64,000 nucleotides of DNA from Drechmeria coniospora (GCF_001625195.1 NC_054389.1:5514520-5578519), one strand, 5' to 3'. Positions 35,070 to 46,654 are shown, counted from the first letter of the stretch. Program-made: numbers and translations. The notes: generated from the sequence alone by a model not told the origin.

Positions 35070-37088
35070 GGCGTGCGCCCGTAGCCCTTTTCTTTCTTCT
35101 GTTCCGAGCACTGCCGTGCCGCCCCGGATCGGACTGGAGCCTTGGGAACGACGATGTCCGTAGCGGATGGGCTGGCCTCGGGGGCCGCGGAGGATTTCCT
35201 TTTTCCTTTTACTTTTCCCTTTCCTTGTCCTCTCCTGCTTGTTTACAGTACTTCCGTGGATCTCCGTTGGATACCCTCGACCCAGGCGACGGTTCCTTCT
35301 CGTTGAACATTTCTCGAACCCTTTTTCTTTCCGCCTCGAGCAACGGTTTTACGTGTTTCCATAAACTAGACCATTGGGCGACCAAAATTCGGCGGCCTGC
35401 GCCACCCGAACCGAGCGATGCGCGCGCGGAGCGACACCGCCACCGGGAATGCTTGACCGTTCGTTGATACCCAACGCTCCATGGCGAGCGCCACGACGGA
35501 GCAGGGACGGTGTACGAGACTGAGACGGTATGGCCAACGCGTTCTGCTTTTTTTTGTCTCGTTTCGTGGTGTGAATTTCCTTTGTCGAATGATGGGGTGG
35601 CGCTGGGCGAGGCCATGGTTCTACGTGCGATGCGGCCAGTACTGATCATGATTCACGATTGGCTTGCGGGTGGTGGTTGAACCGCTCACACAAATGAACA
35701 GTATGGCAGCGCTGACATGGTGGGCACAGGGTCCTAGGAAGGACCAACGACTGGTGGCCACACGATTGCGCAACGGTATTGCAGATGTGAATTTTATGCA
35801 TTTGGAATTTTGAATGGAGCACGAGTGTCACGAACGAATGAGTGAATGAATGAATGATTTTGCATTTTCTTGCTTGGCCAAGCCCTACAAACTATAGCTA
35901 CTGTATATAATGCTAGAATCGGGTGGGATGTGCAAGCGAATGGCATCTTGTTCATTGTCCGTCAGAATTGAACACGTTGTCCGTGGCACGAGATGGGACG
36001 GGCTTTTGGGGCAGAAGTTGCGCAACTACCTGATTGTTCACTTCAATACCTGTTGTCGATTCACCACAGCGCGTAGTAGTCTAGGAGAGAACAAACCGCA
36101 GGTACAAGTGCAGGTGCAAGTAGTTCCGTTCCCTAACGAAGATGATTGTTGGTGCTGAGATGGAACGACAACGAGTGCTGATACCACTGGCTAGCCAAGT
36201 GGTTAATGGTCAACGGTTAAGGCTCACGTCCTTTCCGCATGTAGCCTTGTACTATTGCCCATACGGCGCTGGAATGTACTCAGCCGCTGTAGAGCAGTGT
36301 AGAGCAGTGTAGAGCAGCCAAGAGCAGTCCTACCTGTAGTAGGCAGAGGTACGGGGTACATCCATCCATCTGTAGGGGGTTTGCGAGGCTCGATAGAGTC
36401 ACAAAACTTGTGCATTGCATAGGTCAGCCTTGCACTTATACCGCTGAAGACTCTCCTGGCAAAATGCCTACTGCCTACCATGTGCCAACATTTTGCACCA
36501 TGGATGGCAGTTAACAGCAGCCAACTAATACGGATGTGGAGCGGTGGGTAGTTGTCGTTGTAGGTCTTGAGGTTTCAAGCTACTAGGTAGGGAAGCGGGT
36601 TCGTCGGCTTCCTTGCCGGGCGCACCCCTGTGCATCTCAGCACCAACTCGGTCCGTCCTTTAGCGAGGTGCCGTCTTCAGCACTTTACATGTACCAAGTA
36701 CAAGCACGGAGTGCGGAGTACATGTATTAATAGTAATCAGTGTCTGTACTCCGTAGGTACAGAGTACGTTATACAAGCTCAGCTACTGCAAGTACAGTAC
36801 GGTGGAAGGAACATGGCTCGCGCAGGGACCTCACTAGTAAGGACCTGACTAAGCAGCGAAGTCGATCAAATTAAATACCGTTTGTCAATCTTGATCATCG
36901 AGGCTTCGCCATTCATTCATTCATGCACCAAAAGAAAGGGATCATGGGTCTGTAGGACCAAAACAGCTCGGAACAATGGTGGAATAGTAGTAGTTTTCAT
37001 TCCATTGGATTGCCATCCGCTCACGTCTGGACAACATCATCGTCGCTGCAGAGATACATCACAGCCGCCGAGTGCATGCGTCGCCGTC
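35070..37088. other. Intergenic region, about 2 kb
   Basis: No gene supported. It holds tandem GAATGAAT at about 35,835, three tandem GTAGAGCAGT units at 36,290-36,320, and TACTCCGTA-type words near 36,710-36,770. A TATATAAT word at 35,893 is followed by no convincing coding sequence. Confidence 0.45.
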
Positions 37089-38312
37089 ATGCATTACATT
37101 CGGCTTTTGAGGCCGCCCAAGCTGTCCTCGTCCCAAAGGCAGATGCAGGCCGAGATTGTATTTACAGTCACGACGGACTTGGGGGATTCCTTTCTCTCAC
37201 CGCTGGTGCCCCTCGATTTGTTCGTCACAGCCAGCATACGCTCGTCGACACGGGACTTATCCGCCGTCAGCAGACCCGCACAGGTCGGAAAGCTGCAATG
37301 GGCTTCCGGACAGAGGGTGGCAAAGCCAATTTGCGAGCTGCCTCTTGCGATGGCCAAGGCCATAACGTCTGGAGATATGGTCGACCTTGGCATCGGCACG
37401 GCCCCAATCTTTTCTGCCGAGGGAGTCGAGCGAATTCTGTCGTCGACGTCGACGACCACAAGCACGAGCGAAGCGGCCGGCCATTGCGGCTTGGTGATGC
37501 CGGTGCGGGCGACACTGAACGGCCCTGACGTCGACGACGACGTGTCTTCGCGGAAGATCCGTCTACATGCCGCCTCCCAGGCGCCAGAGTATCTCGAGAT
37601 TGAGGAGGAGATTGGCGAGAGCATCGCCCGGCACATCTGGGACGCCGGCGTCGTTGCCCTCTCTGCCATCGTGGGCACGTACACATTGCCGGACATGGCA
37701 TGCAGCCAGCATGCTTGCATGAAGGCCCTGCGGCGTATCCTTGACTCGGGTGAGCCGATCAACATTCTCGAGATTGGCTGCGGCGTCGGCATTCTCGGCA
37801 CCGGCCTGTGCGCCATCTACCCGCCAGGCACCCGGGGCTGCACCATCCTCATGACGGACCTCGACGAGGCCGAAGGCCGTGCCCGTTCCAACATTGCGCT
37901 GCTCAAGCACAACCAATCGGTGTCCCGGCTCGGACAGGCACACTTGCTGTACGAGAACCTCGATTGGGAGCACGCTCGCCACGGCCGTTTCGGACGACAG
38001 GTCCAACGTCGCCGGTGGGACCTCGTCGTTCTGAGCGACTGCACCTACAATGTCGACATGCTGCCGGCGCTGGTGGAGACGCTTTCCGCCTTGCACGCTT
38101 CCAACGTGCGTCGGGACGACGGCTTCGTGACGAGGGTATTTCTGGCGACGAAGCCTCGCCACGAGTCGGAGAAGGCGCTCTTCGACCTATTGGCTGGCGA
38201 CGGCTGGGAGACGCTGCAGACGCAGATTCTACCACTGCCGGTGCTGGGAAAGGAGACAGAGTCGGTAGAGATGTACCTGTTTGAGAAGGCGTCATGTCCG
38301 ATCCGCAAATGA
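37089..38312 (+). CDS. Family-16 (METTL21/EFM-like) seven-beta-strand protein methyltransferase
   Basis: Single exon, 407 aa from the ATG at 37,089; the open frame extends further upstream but that part is low quality and has no conserved start. The SAM-binding motif I is NILEIGCGVGILGTGL at about residue 225, with the acidic loop LMTDLDEAEGRARSN after it and the post-motif region LVVLSDCTYNVD at about 316, a DxxY motif typical of the Methyltransf_16 lysine methyltransferases (METTL21, FAM86, yeast Efm proteins). These modify lysines of elongation factors and chaperones; the target here is unknown. The N-terminal 200 residues are less conserved and contain a Ser/Thr run. No targeting signal was seen. 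Confidence 0.85.
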   Translation: MHYIRLLRPPKLSSSQRQMQAEIVFTVTTDLGDSFLSPLVPLDLFVTASIRSSTRDLSAVSRPAQVGKLQWASGQRVAKPICELPLAMAKAITSGDMVDLGIGTAPIFSAEGVERILSSTSTTTSTSEAAGHCGLVMPVRATLNGPDVDDDVSSRKIRLHAASQAPEYLEIEEEIGESIARHIWDAGVVALSAIVGTYTLPDMACSQHACMKALRRILDSGEPINILEIGCGVGILGTGLCAIYPPGTRGCTILMTDLDEAEGRARSNIALLKHNQSVSRLGQAHLLYENLDWEHARHGRFGRQVQRRRWDLVVLSDCTYNVDMLPALVETLSALHASNVRRDDGFVTRVFLATKPRHESEKALFDLLAGDGWETLQTQILPLPVLGKETESVEMYLFEKASCPIRK

Positions 38313-39375
38313 CAGCTTCGAAACGACATGTGAGCTGAAAAGGCTTCGCAGGCATGACGAGATATACAACGACCAAGTCTTCCCCATGCCTTGCTTGCAG
38401 ACGATGCATGGGGGGAAGGAAGCCAGGTGTTGCCGTGGCCGTCAGCATCGCGAACATGGCTGTTCGTTTCATGCACGAGCCAGCAGGGCCGTTGTAGGTA
38501 GAATAAAGTTTCGGGGAGCGAGGCAAAACTGTCACAGACAGCACATGGTTGGAAAGCCTAGGCATTGTTTTGGAACCCGATTTGCATGTGCCGTTGTCCT
38601 GGAGTTGATGATTTGATGAAAGTACATGTGGTTGCACCTGGTTACATGCACGGATGAATGTACTATGTAAATAATGTACCATGTAATACTCCGTAAATGA
38701 AAATAAGCAGGAGAAAGTACAAGTTCTCCGGACTCCGTACACATGAACAGGTCATGAACAGCCAGAACAGGTCATGCGGCGACACAAGGATGATGGATAA
38801 GCGGTAGGTCGCTGTTGCTCATGCGATTTCACGCGGGGGCTTTCTTCCGAGACCTCCGCCACGCCGCCGAGAGCGTCAAACATGACGGCCAAGAATAAAA
38901 TACGAAAAGTTTCGGACGAGGCCTTTGGAAAAAGCAGCTGATCATGTCCGATGGAAGCTTTCATCATCACCGATCAAGCTACGCGCGAAATCCCGGGGAC
39001 TGCGGCAATGGCCAGGAACTAGCAATTCCCGAGGAGCGTGTCGGACGTTTCCGCGTCAGCAGCCAATGGTGGGCTGATGGCGAATGACGCGATGTCACAA
39101 ATCAGACGCCGCAGCCGACGGGTCGCTGACTTTGTTCTCATGGCGATCCGTTGCCCGATTCGTCCGGCCGAATCTTACGTGTCCGTCTTGGATGCCACAG
39201 CATCCTGCCTTGGTGGTGTCGGCTGTCCATCCGACTGCGCTCTCCGTGGCAACACTGGCCGCTGCAACCAGTCGTTACCTTCCTTTGGCCATCAACACGA
39301 CTTTTTGAGAGAGTCGACGGCGTGCCTTGTCATCTCCGCAACAGCGCCGCGGCTGGCATCGCCATCTCCGGAAAC
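38313..39375. other. Intergenic region, about 1.1 kb
   Basis: No gene supported. TACTCCGTA-type words lie at about 38,690 and 38,733. The right half is GC-richer and may be the promoter and leader of the NRDE gene. Confidence 0.4.
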
Positions 39376-40422
39376 ATGTGCATCGTCCTCTTCACGACGG
39401 CGCATCCTGATTACGCGCTCATCGTCATCGACAACCGAGATGAGTTCATCCTGCGGCCGACATCGCGACCCAGCTGGTGGACGCACCCGACGTCGGGCCG
39501 CCAGGTGCTCGCGGCCCGCGACCTCCAGCGGACGGAGAAAGGAACGTGGTTCGGCATCACCAGGACGGGACTTCTCGCCGTGCTGACAAACTATCGTGAG
39601 GCCAACGTGCACGATGCCGCCCACCCCATCCACGGCGTCAAGAGCAGAGGCGGCATGGTCAACGCTTGGCTCGGAGGGCTCGCGAACGAGAGCGTCCAAG
39701 CTGGCGTCCACCAGCTCGTCGTCGACGCCGGAGTCCAGGGCGTCGGCGGCTTCTCCATGCTTGGCGCGAAGCTGAGACGAAAGGGCGGCGCCATTGCCGT
39801 TGTGAGCAACCGAGCGAAGCATCCGGATGACGTCCCACTGGTCGCTCGGAATCGCAACGAAACCTGGGGTCTCAGCAACACCGTCTTTGACGACCCGCAC
39901 GTGTGGCCCAAGGTGGAGAACGGCAAGCGTCTGCTCGACCAGGTCGTGACCGACGCCGTCAAGAAGCAGTCCGGCCAGGACGACCTCGTCCGTGACCTCT
40001 TCTCCCTGCTCGACACCGATACGCTGCCGGAACAGAGGGGGGACCGTGGCGTCGAGCACCAGATTCGCCACCTCAAGCACACCATCTTTGTGCCCTTGAT
40101 AGGCGACGAAAAGCACGAGAAGGCCATGCAGGAAGCCGTGGCCAAGGGCCGTGTCGACTGGACCGACATGAACGGCGACACGAGGGCCGTCGAAGAGCTC
40201 ATGGCGGAGCAGCGACCGGAAGGCCGTGCGAGCCTCGAATCGGCCGCCGCCTTCGAAACGGGCATGTACGGCACGCAGCGCCAGACGGTGTTGCTGGTGG
40301 ACCTGGAAGGAAACGTCACCTTTGTCGAGAGGGCTCTCTGGGACGGTAACGGAAACAAGATTCCCCAAGGCGACGGCGATGTCGTATTCCGATTCAAGAT
40401 TGACGGTTGGGATGATGAGTGA
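39376..40422 (+). CDS. NRDE/TANGO2-family protein
   Basis: Single exon, 348 aa. It begins MCIVLFTTAHPDYALIVIDN, then the signature NRDE at about residues 20-23 with FILRPTSRPSWW, LAARDLQRTEKGTWFGITRTG, LTNYRE and the conserved SRGGMV. TANGO2 relatives are linked to Golgi organisation, mitochondrial and heme/lipid homeostasis in animals; the biochemical activity of the fungal members is not settled. The reactive Cys2, next to the initiating Met, is conserved as in the Ntn-hydrolase-like members of this family. Codon usage and length match normal fungal orthologues. The start chosen places Cys at position 2; upstream in-frame sequence lacks conservation. Confidence 0.9.
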   Translation: MCIVLFTTAHPDYALIVIDNRDEFILRPTSRPSWWTHPTSGRQVLAARDLQRTEKGTWFGITRTGLLAVLTNYREANVHDAAHPIHGVKSRGGMVNAWLGGLANESVQAGVHQLVVDAGVQGVGGFSMLGAKLRRKGGAIAVVSNRAKHPDDVPLVARNRNETWGLSNTVFDDPHVWPKVENGKRLLDQVVTDAVKKQSGQDDLVRDLFSLLDTDTLPEQRGDRGVEHQIRHLKHTIFVPLIGDEKHEKAMQEAVAKGRVDWTDMNGDTRAVEELMAEQRPEGRASLESAAAFETGMYGTQRQTVLLVDLEGNVTFVERALWDGNGNKIPQGDGDVVFRFKIDGWDDE

Positions 40423-41298
40423 AGCAGATGCTGCAACGCATTTCACACCACAACACGGGTACGTACTTGATAGCTTGACAATCATGGAGATGCGAAAGGG
40501 TGCATCTAGACGAGCCTTCGTCACGGAGCCTCGCCGATTCCTGCTATTTTCATGCCCACATACATACCCTCATCTCGTGCCTTCCTCCTCAACCGAAGAT
40601 ACACTGTGTCGTCACATGACTCGGCCTGGACCAGTGCCTCCTCCCAATTGCCCCTTCAGCGCGAACCATGTACGTTGCTGTACTCTGCCGTACCGTGCTG
40701 CGCCGTGCGATATTGCACTGCTGTTGAGCCATGCATTTGACAGACAACTGCTCGGTCCCGGTCCGTTGCCACATGAACAGGCCTCCTCTCGCAAGATCAC
40801 TGATTTAGGTTCCTCCTTCATACTCGCGGTCATCACTCTCGCAAGGCTGTGCGTGCTTGCCACTCGCTCCCCAACACAACAATCGAGCCCTGTGAGATTT
40901 TTTCCATCTTCCGCCTCATCTCGGCACGAGCACCATCGTCATCTATCTCAACGCTGAATTCGTGAGCCTCTGCTTGCCAACTGCCTCCTTCATCAGCCTT
41001 CCCCCTCATCCTCTTCACCACTCGCAGAACTCCTCGAAGGATCCCGCATCCGTGTCGTCCGCCAGTCACCGAACTCTTTTCCAACAGGCAAGTGAGAAGC
41101 CTCGCTTTCGACCTCACCATTCTTCATCTAACGATTGTTCCCGTGTTAATTCGTCCAGGAACAAACTTGACGTTTCTTTGACAACTGCCCGCGCAGCGAC
41201 GTTGACACCGGCACGAGGCTCCCCATACGTGTCTCGACGAAGACGTAGGTAAACATGTCTTCCGGTTGCAAAGGGGGCACGTGTTGACATTGAAAAAA
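40423..41298. other. Intergenic region and leader of the uncharacterised gene
   Basis: About 880 bases. The right 350 bases are pyrimidine-rich with several possible splice sites and may include a spliced 5' leader of the downstream gene. No separate gene supported. Confidence 0.4.
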
Positions 41299-42582
41299 AT
41301 GCCAAAGGAAAGCTTTCACTCAAACATTTCGGCCCCCGTAGGCGACGTCCCCAGCCAGAACCGCCGGAGTTTGGTACGAAACGACAGCTTTGCTGTCGTG
41401 CACGTTCTTGAAAACCTCAGAATCGCCGACTGGGTGGAAGCCATGGTGGCGACTTCTTCTTCCGAGCCTCCCACGACCGCAGTTCTGGAGCCTTACGGGC
41501 AAGTACCGACCGCATTTTCGAGAGATGCGGTCCTGTCAAAGGACGGTCCATCCACGAGACTTGCGCCTCCTGCCCATGCAGTGCCGGTATTAGGGTCATC
41601 AAACGACACAGGGCACAAGAAGTTCTTTAGCACATGGGGAAGGGCAAGGCCATCCAGGAGCCGACTGCCTACCAGTGGAACCCTGTCGGGCCTGCCTGGC
41701 CCAGCAACGACAAGGCCGCCGAGCGAGAAAATGCAGCCATCGAGCTTGTCGAGAACGGCATCTGGAAAGGAAAACCCACAACCGCCTCAGCAGGGCCATC
41801 TGCCCAAGTCGAAGACGATGAATGAGGTTCTTCACGGTCTGAAGAGTTCATTTTCGCGGACCAACTTGACCAGGAGAATGCCTGCGCCGTCCGCCTCCAT
41901 GCGCTCGCAAACCCCCAGCCAACACCAGCGTTTCAAGGCACCACAGGATCCAGCGTTCTCACCATCAACGCAAGATACGGAGACGTCGCAGTCAGCTTCA
42001 CATGTTCTCCTGCCTTGGCGGAGCTCTCTCGATTCTCCCTCGGATCAAAGCCTGCCTGGACAGGCTCGCCCCTCGACCGAGCCGCGTCCTAACTCGGCGG
42101 CATCTACCCATCGTTCGACCCGTACCGAACGTTTGAGCCAATTCATACAGGAATTTACACCCATAACCGTTGCTCTGCCCTCGCAGGAGTGGACCGGACG
42201 GTTCAGCACACTCGATAGCGAGTATCGCAGCCAAGGAATTGATGACAAGCTCCTTGTCTGCCTCAAGGCTGGCCTCTCGGCGCAGAAGCGCTTTGATTTA
42301 AAGCTCAGAGATATTCGGACCGAGGACGCTCGCAACCTGGCCGTGTTTGCCCAGCTCGAGATGCTTTGCGTCACGAACGAGGCAAAGCAATCTCTGCAAG
42401 AGTTCCAGGACACGTTCGCCCGTCGGTTCCGTCGCTCGATACTGAGGCCCGGGCGCGCCGATTTCCAGGCAAGGAGGCTCGTTGAATCCTTTCCACCGTC
42501 TAGCAAGGGCTCGAGCTCAGCCTCGCCGTCAGTGATGCACTCGTCAAGGCCGACGTCTACGGCAAGTGAAAACTTGTCCTGA
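41299..42582 (+). CDS. Uncharacterised conserved fungal protein
   Basis: I do not recognise a named family. From the ATG at 41,299 the frame encodes about 427 aa. Residues 1-270 are Ser/Pro/Thr-rich and look disordered (many SRT, PSQ, TPS stretches). A likely folded helical module follows at about 285-385: LSQFIQEFTP, WTGRFSTLDSEYRSQGIDD, LKAGLSAQKRFDLKLRDI and LEMLCVTNEAKQSLQEFQ, ending FARRFRRS. The W-x-GRF and ALEM-C-TNEAK pattern resembles conserved hypothetical proteins of Sordariomycetes. There is no signal peptide or TM segment. The N-terminal start is uncertain because the leader is open in frame from about 41,266 and could be spliced. It is convergent with TFB2. Confidence 0.7.
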   Translation: MPKESFHSNISAPVGDVPSQNRRSLVRNDSFAVVHVLENLRIADWVEAMVATSSSEPPTTAVLEPYGQVPTAFSRDAVLSKDGPSTRLAPPAHAVPVLGSSNDTGHKKFFSTWGRARPSRSRLPTSGTLSGLPGPATTRPPSEKMQPSSLSRTASGKENPQPPQQGHLPKSKTMNEVLHGLKSSFSRTNLTRRMPAPSASMRSQTPSQHQRFKAPQDPAFSPSTQDTETSQSASHVLLPWRSSLDSPSDQSLPGQARPSTEPRPNSAASTHRSTRTERLSQFIQEFTPITVALPSQEWTGRFSTLDSEYRSQGIDDKLLVCLKAGLSAQKRFDLKLRDIRTEDARNLAVFAQLEMLCVTNEAKQSLQEFQDTFARRFRRSILRPGRADFQARRLVESFPPSSKGSSSASPSVMHSSRPTSTASENLS

Positions 42583-43038
42583 GCTCGTGCCGGGCCGGCA
42601 GCAAGGGTGCTAACAAGGATGCTAACCTCGTGTGCCAGTCCGCGCCGAGATGTGCTACCGTATTCCAACGTAGCCTCTACAGCTCGGGTATTCCAGAGGA
42701 GGAATAAGCAGCAGACGTGGCGGAATGCTCGCCTGAAGATTTGGCCCGAGCCGAGAACATCGGGGGTACGGCGCGAGTTTCGAGCTCGGCCGGTTCGGAA
42801 ACTAACAGGAAACTGTGCGATGTGCGGCGAATGTCAAAACACAAACGCTCGGGATGGCAATCAATGTGGTGGTATGGGGTTGACGATTGGCATGAGCACG
42901 TATCGAACTACCATATGTAAATGATGAGCTTTTCATCTGCATGTGTGTCAGGCCTAGCCAGGGTATCCAGTCCCATTCGAAATGTCATGCATGCGTGCGG
43001 CACAGGCATTCATGTTGCCATGACCTCGCGCTCGTTCT
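42583..43038. other. Convergent intergenic region before TFB2
   Basis: About 456 bases with the 3' ends of two converging genes; nothing else seen. Confidence 0.4.
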
Positions 43039-44681
43039 TCACTCTGCCCTCTTTCTGCTCTTGAGGTAATCCCGAATCTGCTCATGCTTGCTGGCGAAAA
43101 ACATGCCCGACTTGTCACTCCGCCAGACGAGGACGCCAATCTCCTCTGCGAACTTGGCGGTGTCGAGGTACTCCTTGTGATCGTCGAAATCGCGAAAGAG
43201 AAAGCCGGCCGTCGTCTTCATCCGCTCATTCTCGAGCTGCCAGAGACGGATCTGGTCGACGACGGTGGGAGGCAGGATGGGCTTGTTGGTCAGGGCGGCG
43301 GTGCGGTGCATCTGCTCGTGGGCGTGGGCGGCAAGGTAGGAGATGATCTGGTCGGCACTGATGCCGAATTGGATGGCCTGGCGGATCGAGGCGCGGCTCA
43401 GGCGGCCAGCGACCATGTCGGGGAAGCGCATGCCGAGCTTGGTGAAGAGGGCGAGGACGGCGATCTGGAGGGTGGATTGGGTGTAGGCGTAGATGCGGTA
43501 GTTTGTCTCGACGACGACGCTGCCCTTTTGCTGTCCGGCACTGCCCAAGGGGCCCGAGGACGACGGCGCAGCGTCCGAGGCGGCGGCGGTTGCGGCGGCG
43601 ACACCGTCGCTGATGGTCCGCAGGCTGTTTCCGCCGCTCGTGAGAGTCGTGGCGAGCCGGGTGGGGAAGAACATGGAGCGCTTGTGCTGGGGGATGTAGA
43701 TGAGGCCAAAGTCGAGCAGCGACGGGAGCATGTTCCGACGCTGCTCGGTCAAGGCGTTCGTGTCGTAGGCACGGCCCAGCTCGAGACTGGCTAGGACGAA
43801 GAGGAAGGAGAGCATGTCGACGGTCTCGAGGCCGGCCGCCTTGCTGACCTCGTTGGCCTCGAGCCAGAGCAGCAGCAGGGTCCAGACCTGAGCATTGGCC
43901 TCCTGCAGGAGGAATGTGAAGCCGGCCTTGGTAATGCCGACGGACCCATTGGGGCGCCTATCGACGAGCCGGCCGGCGATGAGGAGGTCCTTGACGCTCT
44001 TGTTGGGCCCGGCGGGGTCACCGGCGGTTCGGTAGCCGACGCTGGAGACGACGAAGTGGAGGATGTCCTCCCACTTCTTGCGCGCGTACCGGTCGAGGAA
44101 GGGCACGTCGATCTCCGGGGGCACGAGGAGGGCCGAGGGAACGCCGAAGGAATTGTGCGAGCCGCCACCGGTGAGTGCGAGTCGGAGCGAGGTCTTGAAG
44201 TTCGTCGTCAGCTGCATCTCGTGGGGCTTCTCCTTGGACGGGACCGAGATTTGAATGATGTAGAGGCCGCGCAGGATGGAGAGGGCATGATCCTTTTGCC
44301 TATCCGAGTCAGCCTCGGACACCATGACGCGAACGGAGGGTTGACCAAGTTGGCCGTACCGCTTTGCCTCGGGCTTGACCCAGAGATCCAGGTCGCCAAG
44401 GAGCATCGGTTTCGGCATGTAGAGTATGCGCATGACCAAGGTTTTGGCTGCAGGCACGCCGGTCAGCCAGCCGCCTTTCCCATCGCCCAAGGGTTCCGGC
44501 TCGAGAAGGGCGGTCGGAGGGGGGAAGAGGGCAAAGGAGGAAGCGTACCCAAGTGCGGTAGCATGCGGCGGAAGACGGCGAAGGCGGTCGAAGGCTGCTG
44601 GTAGAGCTTCCGAAACGTGGTGCCAGGAAGCTTCTCGAGGTAATCAGAGAGCCCGAGGGACTGCGGTTGACTGACAGACAT
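43039..44681 (-). CDS. TFB2: TFIIH core subunit Tfb2 (p52)
   Basis: Subunit of the TFIIH core that anchors and stimulates the XPB/Ssl2 helicase in transcription initiation and nucleotide-excision repair. Exons 44681-44549, 44447-44360 and 44299-43039, joined over 101- and 60-nt GT-AG introns with CTGAC branches; 493 aa. It starts MSVSQPQSLGLSDYLEKLPG, then TFRKLYQQPSTAFAVFRRMLP, LWVKPEAK joined to RQKDHALSILRGL over intron 2, FKTSLRLALTGGG, the winged-helix middle with KSVKDLLIAGRL, ELGRAYDTNALTEQRR, and the C-terminal XPB-binding part with VVVETNYRIYAYT, FPDMVAGRLSRASIRQA, DQIRLWQLENERM and a final basic KSRKRAE. Length and order match the fungal family. An Ala/Ser-rich insert lies before VVVETNYR. 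Confidence 0.95.
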
Positions 44682-46391
44682 GGTCACAGTCTGTCAGCGA
44701 ATCGACTGCCGCTATATCATGGTACGATCGATGCATTGACGGGCCCAGCTCTGCCGAGAATGGGGGTTAGGTGCAGAGATCTGGCCACCGGTTGGAAGAG
44801 GTGAAGTCGAAGAGGAGGGGATGGGCGCGCGCAGCCTGCCTGCCCAAATGAAGTGTACAGTGAGTATCAATACATAGTACAGTACAGAGTACGGAGTATG
44901 TTGGCTTTAATGGTTGCACCGCTGCAAGCATTATACTTACAGTACAAGTACAGTAAAGGTGTCAGTGTGAAAAGCAACCGCATGTACTCCGTACGGTGTA
45001 TTACAGTGGTAGTACTTATAGCACTTGCTTGTACGCAAATACAAGTATTGTGCAGTATACAATACAAGTATACAGTGCTGGTATAGGTCCAAGCACGGAG
45101 TACTCCGTACCTCGTACGGAATACTCGTACGCTCATTAGCCGCGGGTGATATTCGGGTAAATGTTAGTCGTGGTGCCAGACCAGCGGCCAACAGTAATAT
45201 TGATACTCCGATGTCCGCATGGAGCGGCATGGATTGCCAGTGCTTGCACTAGCTATTACTGTCACTTGACAAAATTGACCATTCGGCTTTGGTGGAACTA
45301 CTCCTGTAAACTGAATAGACATTTTTGCCATCCCAATGTGCTATCATTTCGTCAGTCAGGGTTCCTACCCGCTGCTTGTCTTGCGCAGTATTGCTTCAGC
45401 ACTGCACTCCCGGAAATGTTCATTCATTATTGGCACGTGTCGTTACATATCAGAGAAAAAGTATCGATCCCCTGATGACGCCTTTTCCATCATTAATCTG
45501 ACTTGGAAGGGCAACGACAACATTTCCCCACGTCCTGGTTGGAAGAAGTCCTGTTCTCATCCTTGCATGCTACGTTACCTGAACACATCCATAAGTACAG
45601 GTAAGTGAATAGCATGTAGCACATGTTTGTCATCGTTAATTACAAGTACGGAGTTCGTCGAGTACGTCGAAGGAAGGATCCACCGCGAGGTGCTTATCAG
45701 GGGAAACAATAGCATCAATAGCAACGTCAATGTGTCACACCCTCCCTGGCTTCACCGATAGCGTGCGATTGCCAATGACTGCTCGTCGGTACCGAGAGGA
45801 CGGAGTTCTAGCAGGCGCAAGTGAGCGTCTACCGATCATCTCCTAACGATTCGCTCAGCAATGATCATATACGGCATCTCCGCAGGCATATGAGGTCGAT
45901 GGACGGCAGGCCAGTCATCTGTTCTGAACATATCGAATCGAACGAGCTGTCATTCACGTCAGCATAAGCACAGCAAGCCTGTATGCACGCGTATCCAGTC
46001 GCTGTGATGAAACGACGAGAAGTTGAAAATAACGCAGCTCGGGTCGCCGTAATGTCCATGTGTCATTGCGCAGCCTCTTGTTGATCTTGGTCGTCGGTCA
46101 CGGTCACGAAACCGGATCAACATCCAGTCGGCCGCGTCGAATTCAAAACTAGGCAACCATCTCTATTGCCACTACCTACTCGATGCTTGAATCGGGCACA
46201 ATGGGGCAGCTCGGATTGCCAAGTGGCCATTGCCGGCGTTGGCCATGATGCCCTTGGTCGGCATCGACCAAGCCGGTGCAGTATAAAAGGTTCTGCGGTC
46301 CCCCGTCATCCTCGGGCCTGGTGGTGATCACCCTTCAAATCAAATCCTAGGTTGCAATCGAATCAGCACCCTCGCCTCCTTCTTCAACATC
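44682..46391. other. Intergenic region with a TACTCCGTA cluster, about 1.7 kb
   Basis: No gene supported. A compact cluster of CTCCGTAC/GTACGGAGT words spans 44,870-45,140, including a back-to-back inverted copy near 45,097-45,110. The last 110 bases are the promoter and leader of the small secreted protein. Confidence 0.5.
46282..46289 (+). promoter_or_regulatory. TATA box of the small secreted cysteine-rich protein gene
   Basis: A consensus TATAAAAG about 105 bases upstream of the start codon at 46,392. It is among the best-formed TATA boxes in the window. Confidence 0.65.
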
Positions 46392-46654
46392 ATGAAGTTC
46401 ACCACCACGATTCTCCCACTTGGCCTGATTGCCTTTGCCATGGCATCGAACTTGACCGAACGCTCGCCGGTGAAGGTGAACTGCAAAAAGGAATTCGGTG
46501 AGATTCGTCGACAACTCGAATAGCAGAGCGAAGGACGAGATGCTAACCTTTGTCAGCAAGGTGCAAGTCCAATTTTAGCTGCTGTGATAGAATGTTTTGC
46601 TTCTTCAATACGAGATGGGGAACGACCAAGCGTTGCTACGTAAACAGAGAATAG
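46392..46654 (+). CDS. Small secreted six-cysteine protein with knottin-like spacing
   Basis: Two exons, 46392-46497 and 46557-46654, with a 59-nt intron having a GTGAGA donor, a textbook GCTAACC branch site and a GTCAG acceptor. Either exon alone is an unremarkable short frame; spliced, they give 67 aa. Residues 1-18 form a signal peptide (MKFTTTILPLGLIAFAMA). The mature part of about 49 residues has exactly six cysteines in the order C-x7-C-x5-CC-x4-C-x11-C, with an adjacent Cys3-Cys4 pair, which fits the inhibitor cystine knot spacing; the disulphide pairing itself cannot be seen. The peptide is basic and aromatic near the C-terminus. Known fungal proteins of this size class include secreted effectors and antimicrobial or channel-active peptides; which applies here is unknown. 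A strong TATA box precedes it. Confidence 0.78.

Noticed and set aside
36195..36240. tRNA-like stretch (AGCCAAGTGGTTAATGG)
   Set aside because: D-arm-like words only; no acceptor stem or T-loop could be paired.
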